Below, piece by piece: positions 52,352 through 62,900 of a stretch of DNA of 64,000 nucleotides. The DNA is taken from positions 1 to 64,000 of the forward strand of contig NZ_CAJUCP010000011.1 in NCBI RefSeq assembly GCF_910585425.1, read 5' to 3'. The stretch comes from an uncultured Acetatifactor sp. GTDB taxonomy: Bacteria; Bacillota; Clostridia; Lachnospirales; Lachnospiraceae. How positions within the stretch are numbered: the stretch's first letter is position 1; each line of letters opens with the position of its first letter. Both the position numbers and the translations under genes were made by a program. The notes beneath the pieces are model-generated. The model was not told the origin of the DNA. It saw nothing but the letters and a program-made list of their open reading frames with translations, and did not search any database.

Positions 52352-54646
52352 CTATTTATTCTCGCCCACGTAAATCTTGATGCGGCTCTGGATGACCGAA
52401 GCCACCTCGTCCACGCTCTTCTGTCCCTTGTAGAAGGGCGCCGCCTCCTCGTTAATGATATTGAGGACTTCATCTCCCTGGGAATAGCTCACAGGCTTTG
52501 CAACCTCCATCAGGGACAGAGCCAGATCCACCTCCTCCTGGGTGGGGATGCGGTACTCGTAGCTCCAGCCGTCCCCATAGGAGATGCTGCTGCCGCCCCC
52601 CATGACGATGGGTTCCCCGTTCTCGTCATAGTAAAGCTCCCCGTTCTCGTCCGTATAGTATTTCACCTCCACGGCATCCGCCGCCATGGCGTTCAGCTTG
52701 CTCTTCATGGTAGGGAACCCAATGGAGCTAAAGCCCCTGTCGGGATTCTCCTCCTTCGTCAGGAAGCCCTCGATGAATTCCCACGCGCCGTCCTTATGCC
52801 CTGACTTGGATGTGATGGCATAGGCCTGGGAGGCGGAGAGCATGCAGCCCACGCTGCCGTCCATAGTGGGATAACCGATATAGGAGGCATCCCCCTGGAA
52901 GATTTCATTGCACATCTGCAGCCCATTGAAGTCGTAGATATTCTCTTCATAGAGGAGCACCTGGCCCTTCTGAATCTTGTTGGGCGTGGACACGTCCTCC
53001 TTCTCCCAGTCATACTCCTCCGGGAACCGATTGGCGAAATTCAGTATATCCTTGAACTCTTCGGAGTCAAACCGGCATTCCCCGGTGGACCAGTCGATGA
53101 AGTAATCGGCATTGTACGCCATCAGTGTCATCATGATGACATCCTTCGTCTTGCTGTCGAACAGCAGGGCGTCCGGATGGGCATCCGCATAGGCTATCAG
53201 CTCCTCCAGTGTCCATCCCATCTCCGTGCCTACCTCAGACCCCTTGCCTACCACGGTCGACATCTGGAAGCCATAGGGGATGCTCACCAATTTGCCGTCC
53301 AGGGTGTAAGCCTCCAGGATGTTCTCCAGGAAATCCTCCCGGCTCAGCTTTTCGCTCTTCTCCAGATAGCCGTTCAGATCCTCGAAGACGCCCTTGGCCG
53401 CCAGCTGCTTGATGTTCAGGCCGCTCAAGTCCAGGATGTCCGGGCAGTTGTTGGAGGTGATGTCATTGTTCAGCCTATTGATGCCGTCCGTCATGAAGGC
53501 CTGGTAATCGTCCCCGTCGTAGTCATTGTAGTTCAGATACTCCCGGATGCTGATGTGGTACTTGTCATTGGACTTGTTGAACTTCACCGCTGCGGACTGG
53601 ATATTGGAATCACCGTAGAGGCTGCCGATGAGAATCGTCTCCTTCTGGGGCACCTCGCTGGCCTTTGTCTTGGTCAGCAGCGCGATGCTCTTCTCATTGG
53701 TCTCCCAGTCCGAAGCGACGGCCAGGATGCGGCCGTCCTCCAGCCCCCAGAAGTTCTCCACAGTGTTGCCGTTGATATCGCTGTCCAGCCAGGTGAACAG
53801 CTCCGTGGATGTCTGGGACTTCACGTCATACTCGTACACCCTATTGCCGTCCTGGGCCATGAAGTCCTTTTCGATGCCGGGCACCAGCGCGTTGCTGTTG
53901 CTGCTGGGATAGTTCTCATATGTATTGCCCGTCTTCTTGCCGTCAAAGTCGATATCGCACAGGACAGTGTCTCCATTGCTGGTGTAATAGCACAGATACA
54001 TCTTGCCGTCCTTGCCGCTGCCCATGGCCCGGATCCAGTTGACATCGGCTCCCAGGGACACTGTCCCCCGCTTGTTGCCATCCGCGTCGAACAGCCAGAC
54101 ATTGTTCTCTCCTGTCACATAAATCCGGCCCTCTCCGTCGATGGCCATGTTGTCCACATAGCTCTCGGCCACCAGCTCCGTCATGTCCTCCGCGAATATC
54201 TGCTTGCCCTCGGCATCGAACTTGCACAGGAATGTCTCGGACTTGGTGTAGTCCTCATTATAGACATTGGTGGTGCCGTACATGCTGCCGTCCTGGGCAT
54301 AGACCAGGCGGTTCAGGTTCCAGTTCTTCTCCTCCACATAATTCAGCGGTGTCTTCGTTATGTTTCCGTCCGCCAGGGAATACCTGCAGATGCTCTGGGT
54401 GGAAGTCTCCGTTTCCTCGTCATAGTCGTAGGACTGGTAGCAGAGGGAGTCCCCCACCAGCTGCATGTCATAGAAGGAAACGTTCTCGTCGTCGATGGTG
54501 ATGAACTCCGGCACCCAGACCCATTCCTTCTTCTCCGTCTCCCCCCCTGAGGAATTCCCGCAGGCCGCCAGGGATAACGCCATGGCCGCCGAAAGCGCCA
54601 GCCCCAGGACGCGCCGACAGATTGCCTTGTTTTTCATAAGCTTCAT
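52352..54646 (-). CDS. solute-binding lipoprotein fused to a propeller-like domain (first copy)
   Basis: A 764-residue lipoprotein, started at ATG 54646 (AAGGAG ten bases upstream), lipobox LAAC. Residues about 45-330 are made of repeated DGxxY-type strand motifs (DGSMYGTTN, EGRIYVTGEN, DGKMYLCYY, DGRILAVAS), suggesting a six- or seven-bladed propeller. Residues about 340-764 are a family 1 binding protein with CPDILDLSGLNIKQLAAKGVFEDL and DGAWEFIEGFL. It leads the operon. The second copy (44384-47059) has the same plan plus an acidic linker. Ligand unknown; sugar or peptide-glycan is possible. Confidence 0.88.
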   Translation of the reverse strand: MKLMKNKAICRRVLGLALSAAMALSLAACGNSSGGETEKKEWVWVPEFITIDDENVSFYDMQLVGDSLCYQSYDYDEETETSTQSICRYSLADGNITKTPLNYVEEKNWNLNRLVYAQDGSMYGTTNVYNEDYTKSETFLCKFDAEGKQIFAEDMTELVAESYVDNMAIDGEGRIYVTGENNVWLFDADGNKRGTVSLGADVNWIRAMGSGKDGKMYLCYYTSNGDTVLCDIDFDGKKTGNTYENYPSSNSNALVPGIEKDFMAQDGNRVYEYDVKSQTSTELFTWLDSDINGNTVENFWGLEDGRILAVASDWETNEKSIALLTKTKASEVPQKETILIGSLYGDSNIQSAAVKFNKSNDKYHISIREYLNYNDYDGDDYQAFMTDGINRLNNDITSNNCPDILDLSGLNIKQLAAKGVFEDLNGYLEKSEKLSREDFLENILEAYTLDGKLVSIPYGFQMSTVVGKGSEVGTEMGWTLEELIAYADAHPDALLFDSKTKDVIMMTLMAYNADYFIDWSTGECRFDSEEFKDILNFANRFPEEYDWEKEDVSTPNKIQKGQVLLYEENIYDFNGLQMCNEIFQGDASYIGYPTMDGSVGCMLSASQAYAITSKSGHKDGAWEFIEGFLTKEENPDRGFSSIGFPTMKSKLNAMAADAVEVKYYTDENGELYYDENGEPIVMGGGSSISYGDGWSYEYRIPTQEEVDLALSLMEVAKPVSYSQGDEVLNIINEEAAPFYKGQKSVDEVASVIQSRIKIYVGENK

Positions 54647-54719
54647 TTTCCATATACTCCTTTTACATGATCCGGCACAGCCCCCGGCCCGCATTCCCCG
54701 CGGGACTGTACGCAAAAAT

Positions 54720-54764
54720 ACTCAATATGTAGTGCAGACAAGATAACGCTACATACTGAGTATA
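54720..54764 (-). promoter_or_regulatory. promoter with imperfect palindrome upstream of the hybrid operon
   Basis: On the minus strand TATACT (54759-54764) is a good -10 box, with only a weak -35 (GGTACA-like, 17 bp away). Two 13-bp arms, ACTCAGTATGTAG and CTACATATTGAGT (54749-54761 and 54720-54732), match 12 of 13 positions and are 16 bp apart. They overlap the -10 box and the start site, as a repressor operator would. Confidence 0.6.
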
Positions 54765-54849
54765 TCACACTATGGCCGAAATGTACCTTAAGATTTTATG
54801 AATTACAGAAGAATAAAGCTTAATTTTGCAATAATTCTGTAACAAACGC

Positions 54850-55683
54850 TCACTTGGCGCTCTTCTGTGTGCAGCTTAGGGCCTCCTGGCACATGTTCAC
54901 GCGGATATAGAGCTTGCCCAGCTCCCGTCTGCGCTTCCTGGCCCTCATCATGCTGGCCACATGGTTGTAGAACCAGAAGGACTGCACCAGCACATTGTTC
55001 AGGCTGCCCATCTTCTCCTTGGTGGTGCCCATGTAGTACCGGCCTCCGCAGGTGCAGGCCTCCCGCCCCTTCTCCTTCACTAGGCGGATCAGATCCGACT
55101 CGCAGGCGATTTCGCCCTCGAACTCCGTGTAGGCATAGCCCACGCAGTCCTCCCTGTGGGCATCGCTGCCGCCGAAGACGGGCTTCTCGAACCTGGCGGC
55201 GATCTCCATGGCAGTGACGTTGCTCTCCGGGCTCTCGCAGGCGTTGAAGCCCTCCAGGAAGTCGAATTTGTCCATCACGGCCAGGCGGTTCCTGTGCTTC
55301 CTGGTATTGGTGATGCTCAAGTACCTCTCCCCGCAGGGGTGGGCGGGCCCCAGGATTCCACCGTTCTTGTGGACGACCTCTATCAGGAACTGCACCGGCA
55401 GGCCCCGCAGCTCCAGAATCTTCAGCTTCACACCCTCGGGCATGATCACCAGGATATGGCCGGCGTCAATGGTGTCGTACTCCACGCCCTTCAGGACTAT
55501 GAACCCGTCTTCATCCCCGTCCCCATGCAGCCTCTTCCAGCTGCGGTAGCCCTTGTAGGAGTCGTGGTCTGTGACCAGCATCCCCTGGAAGCCCTTCTCC
55601 TTCAGGCAGGAGATGAATTCCGCTATGGGCACCTTCCCGTCCAGGGAGCCCTCCTTTGTGTGACAGTGCATATCGAATTTCAT
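54850..55683 (-). CDS. PHP-domain metal-dependent phosphoesterase
   Basis: A 277-residue protein started at ATG 55683, with AAAGG nine bases before it. PHP metal ligands are visible as FDMHCHTKEG, VTDHDS, the His in ILGPAHPCGER and GGSDAHRED. PHP proteins hydrolyse phosphoesters (histidinol phosphate, nucleotides, or polymerase proofreading roles); which one applies here is not clear. The C-terminal basic stretch MMRARKRRRELGK and a cysteine-bearing tail are extra. It lies 27 bp downstream of the exporter permease gene and could be the third gene of that unit. Confidence 0.85.
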   Translation of the reverse strand: MKFDMHCHTKEGSLDGKVPIAEFISCLKEKGFQGMLVTDHDSYKGYRSWKRLHGDGDEDGFIVLKGVEYDTIDAGHILVIMPEGVKLKILELRGLPVQFLIEVVHKNGGILGPAHPCGERYLSITNTRKHRNRLAVMDKFDFLEGFNACESPESNVTAMEIAARFEKPVFGGSDAHREDCVGYAYTEFEGEIACESDLIRLVKEKGREACTCGGRYYMGTTKEKMGSLNNVLVQSFWFYNHVASMMRARKRRRELGKLYIRVNMCQEALSCTQKSAK

Positions 55684-55710
55684 TGCTTTCATCCTTTCAT
55701 CAATCCATGC

Positions 55711-58700
55711 TCAATCTATACTTTTCAGGGACTCCGTCATGCTGACCGCCTCCAGCTTGCCGCCCATGGCCAGGTCCACCAGCCAGGCGAAGAGCAGGGT
55801 CAGCAGGCCGCTGTAGACATAGCTTATGGGCCTTACATAGATATGGAAGGCGATCATGTCCACCCGGATCTCGCTCATGACGAACCTGTGCAGCAGGTGT
55901 CCCAGCCCCAGCCCCAGCGCCATGCCCAGGGCGCTCAACAGCACGTTCTCCCGGAACACATAGGCGTTGGTCTCCCGTCTGTAAAAGCCCAGCACCTTGA
56001 TGGTGGCGATCTCCCTGATCCGCTCCGTGATATTGATATTGGTCAGGTTGTAGAGCACGATGAAGGCCAGCCCCGCCGCGCACAGGATGACCACCACCAC
56101 GATGATGTCCAGCGCGGACAGCATGCTGCCGATGCGCTCCATCATGTCCGAGCTCACGCTGACATTGGCCACCTGGTCCAGCTGCATCAGCTCCGCGGAG
56201 AGCTCATGGATCGTGGGCGCGTCCGCGAGCACCGGGCTCCCCTCCTCCGATCCCTGCGCCAGGTTCAGGTACACTGTCCTGCGCTCCGGCTCCTGCCCAG
56301 TCTGCTCCAGCCAGGTGTCCTCGGAGACATGCACATAATTATACAGATAGTTCTCGTATATCCCGGTCACCTCCACGGACAGCTCTTTCCTGTCGCTGTC
56401 CCTGAGGGTTATCCTCTCGCCGATCCGGATATCATAGTCCTCCGCCAGCTTATTGGAGATCACTGCCTCCCCGGTTCCGGGATAGTCGATCGGCTCCCCT
56501 TTTTCCGTATGGAGGTTCAAAAATGGCGCCATGCCCTCTTTTGTCCCTGTGACCAGGTAGACGGATTTCACCCCCGCCTGCGCCTCCAGGTCCATGTTCT
56601 TCTCCATGACGCAGGTGTAGCCCGCGATGGCCTCCATCCCGTCCAGCCTTTCCCGCAGCGCCCCGTCGGCATCCTCCTTTAAGGTCATCCCGCAGTCGTA
56701 GGTCTGGATCTCCCCGAACTGCCTGTCGCCGATGTCCGCGATGGAGTCCTTGACCCCGAAGCCTGTCACCAGCAGCGCCGTACAGCCGCTGATGCCCACG
56801 ATCATCATGAAGAGGCGCTTCTTATAGCGGAAGATATTGCGCAGGGACACCTTGTGCAGGAAGCTGAGCCTCCTCCACACAAAGGGGATGTACTCCAGGA
56901 GCACCCGCTTGCCCGCCTTCGGCGCTTTCGGGCGCATCAGCGCCGCCGCTACCTGTGCCAGCTCCATGCGGCAGGAGAGCCATGTGGTGCCGATGGAGCA
57001 CAGCAGCGACACCGCCAGGGATATCACCGCCAGCCTCCCGTCGAACACATAGCAGATCGGATCCGTATCGTACATGAGGCCGTAGCAGAACCATATGACC
57101 TGCGGAAATCCCCAGGTGCCCAGGAAGAATCCGAAGGTGCAGCCCGACAGGGCCGCCAAGCCGGAGTAGACCATATATTTGGACATGATAGCGCCCTCGC
57201 CGTAGCCAAGGGCCTTCAATACGCCAATCTGGGTCCGCTGCTCCTCCACCATCCTGTTCATGGTGGTGATGCATACCAGGGCCGCCACCAGGAAGAAGAA
57301 CACCGGGAAGATGTTGGCGATGCCGTCCACGATGGAGGAGTCGTTCTCGAAGCACACATAGCCGATATTGGTGTCCCTGCCCAGCACGTAAGCCTCCGGC
57401 CGCTTCAAGTCGTCCAGCTCCCTCTGTCCGTCGGAGATCTCCCCCTCCGCGTCCGCTATCTTCTCCTCGAACTCCGCTTTCGCCTCCTGGTACTCCTTCT
57501 CCCCGTCGGCGTATTCCTGCCTGGCGTCCTCCAGCTCCGCCCCTTTTTCCGCAAGGGTCTTCCTGCCCTCCTCCAGCTCCTCTCTGGCCGAGACAAGGGC
57601 CTCCTCCCCCTCCTCTATGGTCTGCCTGGCATCCTCCAGCTGCTGCCTACCGCTCTCGATCTCCAGCTTTCCCTCTGTCAGGGCCCTCTGGCCGTCCTCC
57701 AGCTGGGCCCTGGCAGAGGCGATGGCCACCCAGCCGCTGTCCAGCTGGGCCTCGCTCTCCGCAATCTGGGCCCTGGCCGCCTCAAGCTCCGCCTCCTGGG
57801 CCGCAAGCTCCGCCTCCATCGCGTCCAGCCTGGCCAGGGCCTCCTCCAGCCTGGCGATGAGGGAGGCGTTCAGCTCTCCCTCGTTCTGCCTCAGCTCCTC
57901 GAGCTGGCTCTCCAGCTGGAACCTGCTCTCGTCCATGAGCCGCCTGGACACCGCGACCGCCGCCTCGCCGCTTCGAAGCTGGGCCTTGCCCTCCGACAGC
58001 TCCCGCTCCCCTCTGCGCAGCGCCACCTCGTTGGTATCTATGGCAGTCCTGGCAGCGGCCAGCTCCGCTTCCTTCTGGACGATGAGGGCCTCACCGTCGG
58101 CCAGTTCCACCTCCTTCTGTGCGATGGTGGCCTTTCCCTCCGCCAGCTCCGCCTCCTTCTCACGGATGGTGGCCTCACCGTCGGCCAGTTCCGCTTCCGC
58201 ATCCGCCAGGGCCTTCTCCCCGTCCTCCAACTGCTTCTTCGCATCGTCCAACTGCTCTCTGGCGTCCTCCAGCTCCCTCTCCCCCAGGGTGCGGTTGTCC
58301 GATAGCTCCGTGCGGGCATCCGCCAGCTTCTCGCTGCCCTCCCGGAACAGCCTGTCATACCGGTCCCGGGCCTGTCCCTCGGCAAATTCCTCCCACACGG
58401 AGGTCTTCTCGTCCATAAAGGCATCGTACTCCCGGCTGTACAGGGGGAAGTCCTGTAGGAAGCGCACGTAGACCTCCGTGAAGTAGTCCACATCGAAGCC
58501 CTCCGGGTTCAGGTAGGCGAAGCCGTCCAGCCGCCCGGAGCCCAGGGATGTGTTGCCCCGCTCGTACTGGATGTACAGGGGGGACTGCACCAGCCCCACC
58601 ACCGTGTATTCCCTGTGGGCGAAATGCTCCAGGTCCCCCTGGGCATTGTCCTGGGACAGACGGATCACGCTCCCCACCACAGACTTCCCGAAGCTGCCGC

Positions 58701-59100
58701 TGTCCAGCACGCACTCCGCCCCGGTCTCCGGCAGCCTGCCGGACACCAGCTTCAGGGTGTTGAGCGTCTCCGGCATGCTGTAGGTCTTGATGACACCTCT
58801 GTAGTCATCTCCCAGTTCATAGAGCACGTCAAAGGAAATGGCACCCTCCGCCGCCTCCACGTCCCGGGCCGCGGAAAAGTAGTCCACGTTCTCCTGGTCG
58901 AAGCCCAGTGTGGACACCAGGCGCAGGTCATAGAATCCATGTTTTTCCAGGTAACCCGTCACGGTCTCCACCATGGCCCCGGTGGTCACCTTCAGCCCCG
59001 CGAAAAAGCCCACCCCCAGCGCCACGATGCCGAAAATCGCCAGAAAACGCCCGAAGCTCGATTTGATTTCCCTGAAAGTCGTCTTCCCGATCCCCCGCAT
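55711..59100 (-). CDS. FtsX/MacB-type ABC permease with long extracellular coiled coil
   Basis: An 1129-residue permease. TM1 (about 17-37) is followed by an outer domain (about 40-260). Then comes a very long Ala/Glu/Leu/Lys coiled coil (about 262-570) made of repeated ELADGEA and QKEAELA-type heptads. The first FtsX bundle shows NRMVEEQRTQIGVLKALGYG (about 640), then a second outer domain and the C-terminal bundle with TERIREIATIKVLGFYRRET. It thus has the two-bundle plan of large Firmicutes exporters. It starts 4 bp after the stop of the partner ATPase. Substrate unknown; envelope stress or lipid or peptide export is typical. Confidence 0.92.
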   Translation of the reverse strand: MRGIGKTTFREIKSSFGRFLAIFGIVALGVGFFAGLKVTTGAMVETVTGYLEKHGFYDLRLVSTLGFDQENVDYFSAARDVEAAEGAISFDVLYELGDDYRGVIKTYSMPETLNTLKLVSGRLPETGAECVLDSGSFGKSVVGSVIRLSQDNAQGDLEHFAHREYTVVGLVQSPLYIQYERGNTSLGSGRLDGFAYLNPEGFDVDYFTEVYVRFLQDFPLYSREYDAFMDEKTSVWEEFAEGQARDRYDRLFREGSEKLADARTELSDNRTLGERELEDAREQLDDAKKQLEDGEKALADAEAELADGEATIREKEAELAEGKATIAQKEVELADGEALIVQKEAELAAARTAIDTNEVALRRGERELSEGKAQLRSGEAAVAVSRRLMDESRFQLESQLEELRQNEGELNASLIARLEEALARLDAMEAELAAQEAELEAARAQIAESEAQLDSGWVAIASARAQLEDGQRALTEGKLEIESGRQQLEDARQTIEEGEEALVSAREELEEGRKTLAEKGAELEDARQEYADGEKEYQEAKAEFEEKIADAEGEISDGQRELDDLKRPEAYVLGRDTNIGYVCFENDSSIVDGIANIFPVFFFLVAALVCITTMNRMVEEQRTQIGVLKALGYGEGAIMSKYMVYSGLAALSGCTFGFFLGTWGFPQVIWFCYGLMYDTDPICYVFDGRLAVISLAVSLLCSIGTTWLSCRMELAQVAAALMRPKAPKAGKRVLLEYIPFVWRRLSFLHKVSLRNIFRYKKRLFMMIVGISGCTALLVTGFGVKDSIADIGDRQFGEIQTYDCGMTLKEDADGALRERLDGMEAIAGYTCVMEKNMDLEAQAGVKSVYLVTGTKEGMAPFLNLHTEKGEPIDYPGTGEAVISNKLAEDYDIRIGERITLRDSDRKELSVEVTGIYENYLYNYVHVSEDTWLEQTGQEPERRTVYLNLAQGSEEGSPVLADAPTIHELSAELMQLDQVANVSVSSDMMERIGSMLSALDIIVVVVILCAAGLAFIVLYNLTNINITERIREIATIKVLGFYRRETNAYVFRENVLLSALGMALGLGLGHLLHRFVMSEIRVDMIAFHIYVRPISYVYSGLLTLLFAWLVDLAMGGKLEAVSMTESLKSID

Positions 59101-59104
59101 AGGC

Positions 59105-59809
59105 TCACCACTCGATTTCCGAAATATCCACTATATTCCGGTTCTTCACCATGCTCACGATGGTGCCGCTCTTCACGGTGATGACCCGGTCGGCCATGGC
59201 CGTCAGGGCCTGGTTGTGGGTGATGACGATGACGGTCTTGCCCACCTCCCTGCAGGTATTCTGCAAGAGCTTCAGCACGGCCTTGCCCGTATTGTAGTCC
59301 AGGGCCCCGGTGGGCTCGTCGCAGAGCAGGAGCTTGGGATTTTTGGCCAGTGCCCTGGCGATGGCCACCCGCTGCTGCTCCCCGCCGGAGAGCTGGGCCG
59401 GGAAATTGCCCTTCCGGTCCTTCAGCCCCACCTGGTCCAGCACTTCGCCGGCGTCCAGGGGGTTCCTGCAGATCTGGGCCGCCAGCTCCACGTTCTCCAG
59501 GGCCGTCAGGTTCTGGACCAGGTTGTAGAACTGGAACACGAAGCCCACGTCATAGCGCCTGTAGGCGGTGAGCTGCTTTTTGCTGAAGGAAGAGACCTTC
59601 TGGCCGTCCAGGTACACCTCTCCCTCCGTCAGCGTATCCATGCCCCCCAGGATGTTCAGGATGGTGGTCTTCCCCGCGCCGGAAGCGCCTACGATGACGC
59701 AGAACTCCCCCTTATCGATCTCAAAGTCCACATCGTGCAGGGCCGTGATCTCCACCTCGCCTGTCTTATACACTTTTTTCACGTTCTGAAAGCTCACGAA
59801 AGCGTCCAT
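59105..59809 (-). CDS. ABC exporter ATPase (LolD/MacB type)
   Basis: A 234-residue nucleotide-binding subunit. Walker A GASGAGKTT, Q-loop in VFQFYNLV, signature LSGGEQQRV, Walker B LLLCDEPTGALD and switch His in VITHNQAL are all present, as is the LDG/LTAYRR region typical of this group. It is the first gene of the exporter unit and is coupled to the permease. The ribosome site is weak (GAGAGT). Confidence 0.95.
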   Translation of the reverse strand: MDAFVSFQNVKKVYKTGEVEITALHDVDFEIDKGEFCVIVGASGAGKTTILNILGGMDTLTEGEVYLDGQKVSSFSKKQLTAYRRYDVGFVFQFYNLVQNLTALENVELAAQICRNPLDAGEVLDQVGLKDRKGNFPAQLSGGEQQRVAIARALAKNPKLLLCDEPTGALDYNTGKAVLKLLQNTCREVGKTVIVITHNQALTAMADRVITVKSGTIVSMVKNRNIVDISEIEW

Positions 59810-59956
59810 ACTCTCAAATCAGCCCTTTCGAGTCCCGTATAACGGCTCTTTGATTCACACTCAATCAGTATAACACAAATGCTTTTCTTCTACCACTTTT
59901 TTTGCTATAATAAATTCTAAACAAATCTAAAGCGATTTTATAAGGAAAGAAATGCC

Positions 59957-62900
59957 ATGATTATCATTCATCTCGCCGCATTGTCGGGAATCCTCCTCAT
60001 GGGGGCATGTTGGATCGCATCCGGAAGAAACCGTTCCGCCCCGGGAGCAGGAGGGTTTGCCGCACTGTTCCTGGCCGCACTGGCCCTGCGGCTGGCCGCC
60101 GCTGCCCTCTCTAAGGGCTTTGGCACCGACACGGCCTGCTTCGCGGCATGGGCCGAGCGGATCTGGGAGGTGGGGCCCGGCGGCTTCTACGACCCGGATG
60201 TCTTCTCGGACTATCCGCCGGGATATCTCTATGTGCTCTGGCTCCTGGGCGGCATCCGCAGGCTCCTGGGGATAGGGCATTATTCCGCCGCCCATCTGGT
60301 GCTGCTGAAGCTCCCCTCCATCCTCTGCGACCTGGCCTGCGGCTGGCTGCTGTGCCGGGAGGCCGGCAAAAGGCTTTCCGCACGGCACGCCTTCTTCCTC
60401 TGCGCCGCTTACCTGTTCCATCCGGCGATCCTCCTGAACTCCTCCGTCTGGGGCCAGGTGGACTCCCTGACGGCGCTGGCGGCAGTGTTCCTGTGCGTCT
60501 CGCTGATCCGCGGACGGATGTATGCCGCGTACATCGCCTTTGGCCTGGGGTTTTTGGTCAAGCCCCAGATGCTGCTCCTGGGGCCTGTGCTCCTGGTGGG
60601 CACCATAGACCGGATTCTGGCGGGCCGCCGGAACGGGGACAGGGCTGCTTCTTTTATGCCGGAGCTTTTGCACTGCCTGTTCCAGTGCCTGTCCGTGGCC
60701 CTGGGCGGCGTCATCCTCTGCCTCCCCTTCGGTCTGGCGAAGGTGGTGGCGCAGCTTCTGGACACTCTGGGCTCCTACCCTTACGCGGCGGTGAACGCCT
60801 GCAATCTCTGGGGGCTCTTAGGCCTGAACTGGGTCAGCCAGGACGATGCATTCTGGGGCATCCCCTACAGGCACTTCGGCGCGCTGGCAATCGCCGCGGC
60901 CGTGGCGCTGACAGTGCTGCTTGGCCTGCGGGGCAGGGGCTCCAGGGAGAAATATCCCTTTCTGGCGGCTTTTACGGTGATCACGGTCTTCCTGTTCTCC
61001 GTGCGGATGCATGAGCGCTACCTCTATCCCGCCCTGGCGCTGCTGATGCTGGCCTATATCTGCAGGCCCGTGACTGGAACATACGTTTGCCTCTCCTGCT
61101 TCGGCGCCCTGCATTTCTACAACACGGCATGGGTGCTGTTCTTCTATGACCCGGGCACCTATGACAGGAGGTCGGCCTCCATCCTGCTGGTGTCCGCGGG
61201 CATGCTGTTCTGCGGAGCCCTGTTCTACCGCACGGCTTACAGGCATTACAGCGGACAGGACAGGCCGGAAAGCCCTCCCCTGCCCGCCCCGGCTTTTCAG
61301 AAGGGCTTTCCCGGCACTCCCCCCCGGCGTTCCCCGGGGAGGCTCGCCCTGAACCGGGCGGACATCCTCTGTATGCTCGCCATCACGGCGGTGTACGGCT
61401 GCTTCGCCCTCTATGACCTGGGGGAGCGGCAGGCTCCCGTCACCCGGCTGGACATGGTGCAGGGCCAGTCCATAGAGCTTTCCTTCGGCTCCGGGGCGCC
61501 CGCCTCGCTCTCCTACTACATAGCGCCCTGGCAGGACAGGACTTTCCTCATGGAGGGAAAAGGGGAATCGGATCCGAATTGGTCCTATCTGGGAGAGTTG
61601 TCGATGCAGAATGTCTTCACCTGGCAGGAGACGGTTTTCCAGGTCTCCGCCGCACATTTGCGCCTCACTCTGCAGGACGCACAGGCCGCCCCCATAGAGC
61701 TGGTGTTCCGGGACGCGGCGGGGAACATTCTCGTGCCCGAGAACGCTTCGGACTATCCCGCCCTGTTCGACGAGCAGGAGTTGTACCCGGATGCCTTCAC
61801 CTTCCGCAACGGCATGTACTTCGACGAGATCTACCACGGGCGCACGGCTTACGAATTCCTCCACGGGCTTACTTCCTATGAGAACACCCATCCCCCTCTG
61901 GGCAAGATCTTCATCGCCATGGGGGTGGCGCTCTTCGGCATGAATCCCTTCGGCTGGCGCATCATGGGGACGCTCTTCGGCATCGCCATGGTGCCCGTGG
62001 TGTACCTGTTCGCCAGGCGGATCGCCAGAGAGACCCTGCCCGCGGCTCTGGCCTGCATGTTGTTCGCCTTTGACTTCATGCATTTCACCCAGACCAGGAT
62101 CGCCACAATCGATACTTACGTGACCTTCTTCGTGATACTGATGTACCTTTTCATGTATCGGTATGTCACATTGAGCTTCTACGATACGCCGTTAAAGAAG
62201 ACCTGGCTTCCCCTGGGGGCCTGCGGGGTCTGCATGGGGCTGGGCATCGCCAGCAAATGGACGGGCATTTACGCCGGGGCCGGGCTGGGGCTGCTCTTCT
62301 TTTCCGCGCTGTACCGCAGATACCGGGAGTATCTCTACGCCAAGGCCGACCCGGAGGGGCAGAGCGGGGGCATCTCCCATGCCCATATCCTCCGGTGCTT
62401 CCGCGGATACGCCTGGAGGACCATCGCTTTCTGTCTGGTCTTCTTCGTGGCCGTGCCCGCCGCCATCTATCTGCTGTCCTACCTGCCCTTCCGGGATTAC
62501 GGGGACAGGGGGCTCCTGGGCCGGATGCTGTACAACCAGAGCACCATGTTCTCCTACCACAGCACTTTGGTCTCCGACCATCCCTACGCCTCGGCCTGGT
62601 ATGAGTGGCCCGTGATCTCCCGGCCCATCTGGTACTATTCCCGCGTAGTCACGCAGACGGCCCAGGGGGGACTGCGGGAGGGCATCAGCGCCTTCGGCAA
62701 TCCGGCGGTATGGTGGGCGGGGATTCCTGCCTTTCTCTACATGGTCTGGCTCTGGCTCGGCAGGAAGGATCGAAACGCCGCATTCCTCACCGTGGGATAC
62801 CTGGCCCAGTACCTCCCCTGGTTCTTCGTGACACGGGACACCTTCATCTACCACTATTTCCCCAGCGTGGCATTCGTGGTGCTGATGGTCATGTACGGCC

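Noticed and set aside
44384..54646. A plain sugar importer operon with unrelated neighbours
   Set aside because: The HlyD-like and MacB-like genes lie between the permeases and the second binding protein, with short gaps and a single terminator, so they cannot be treated as a separate unit.
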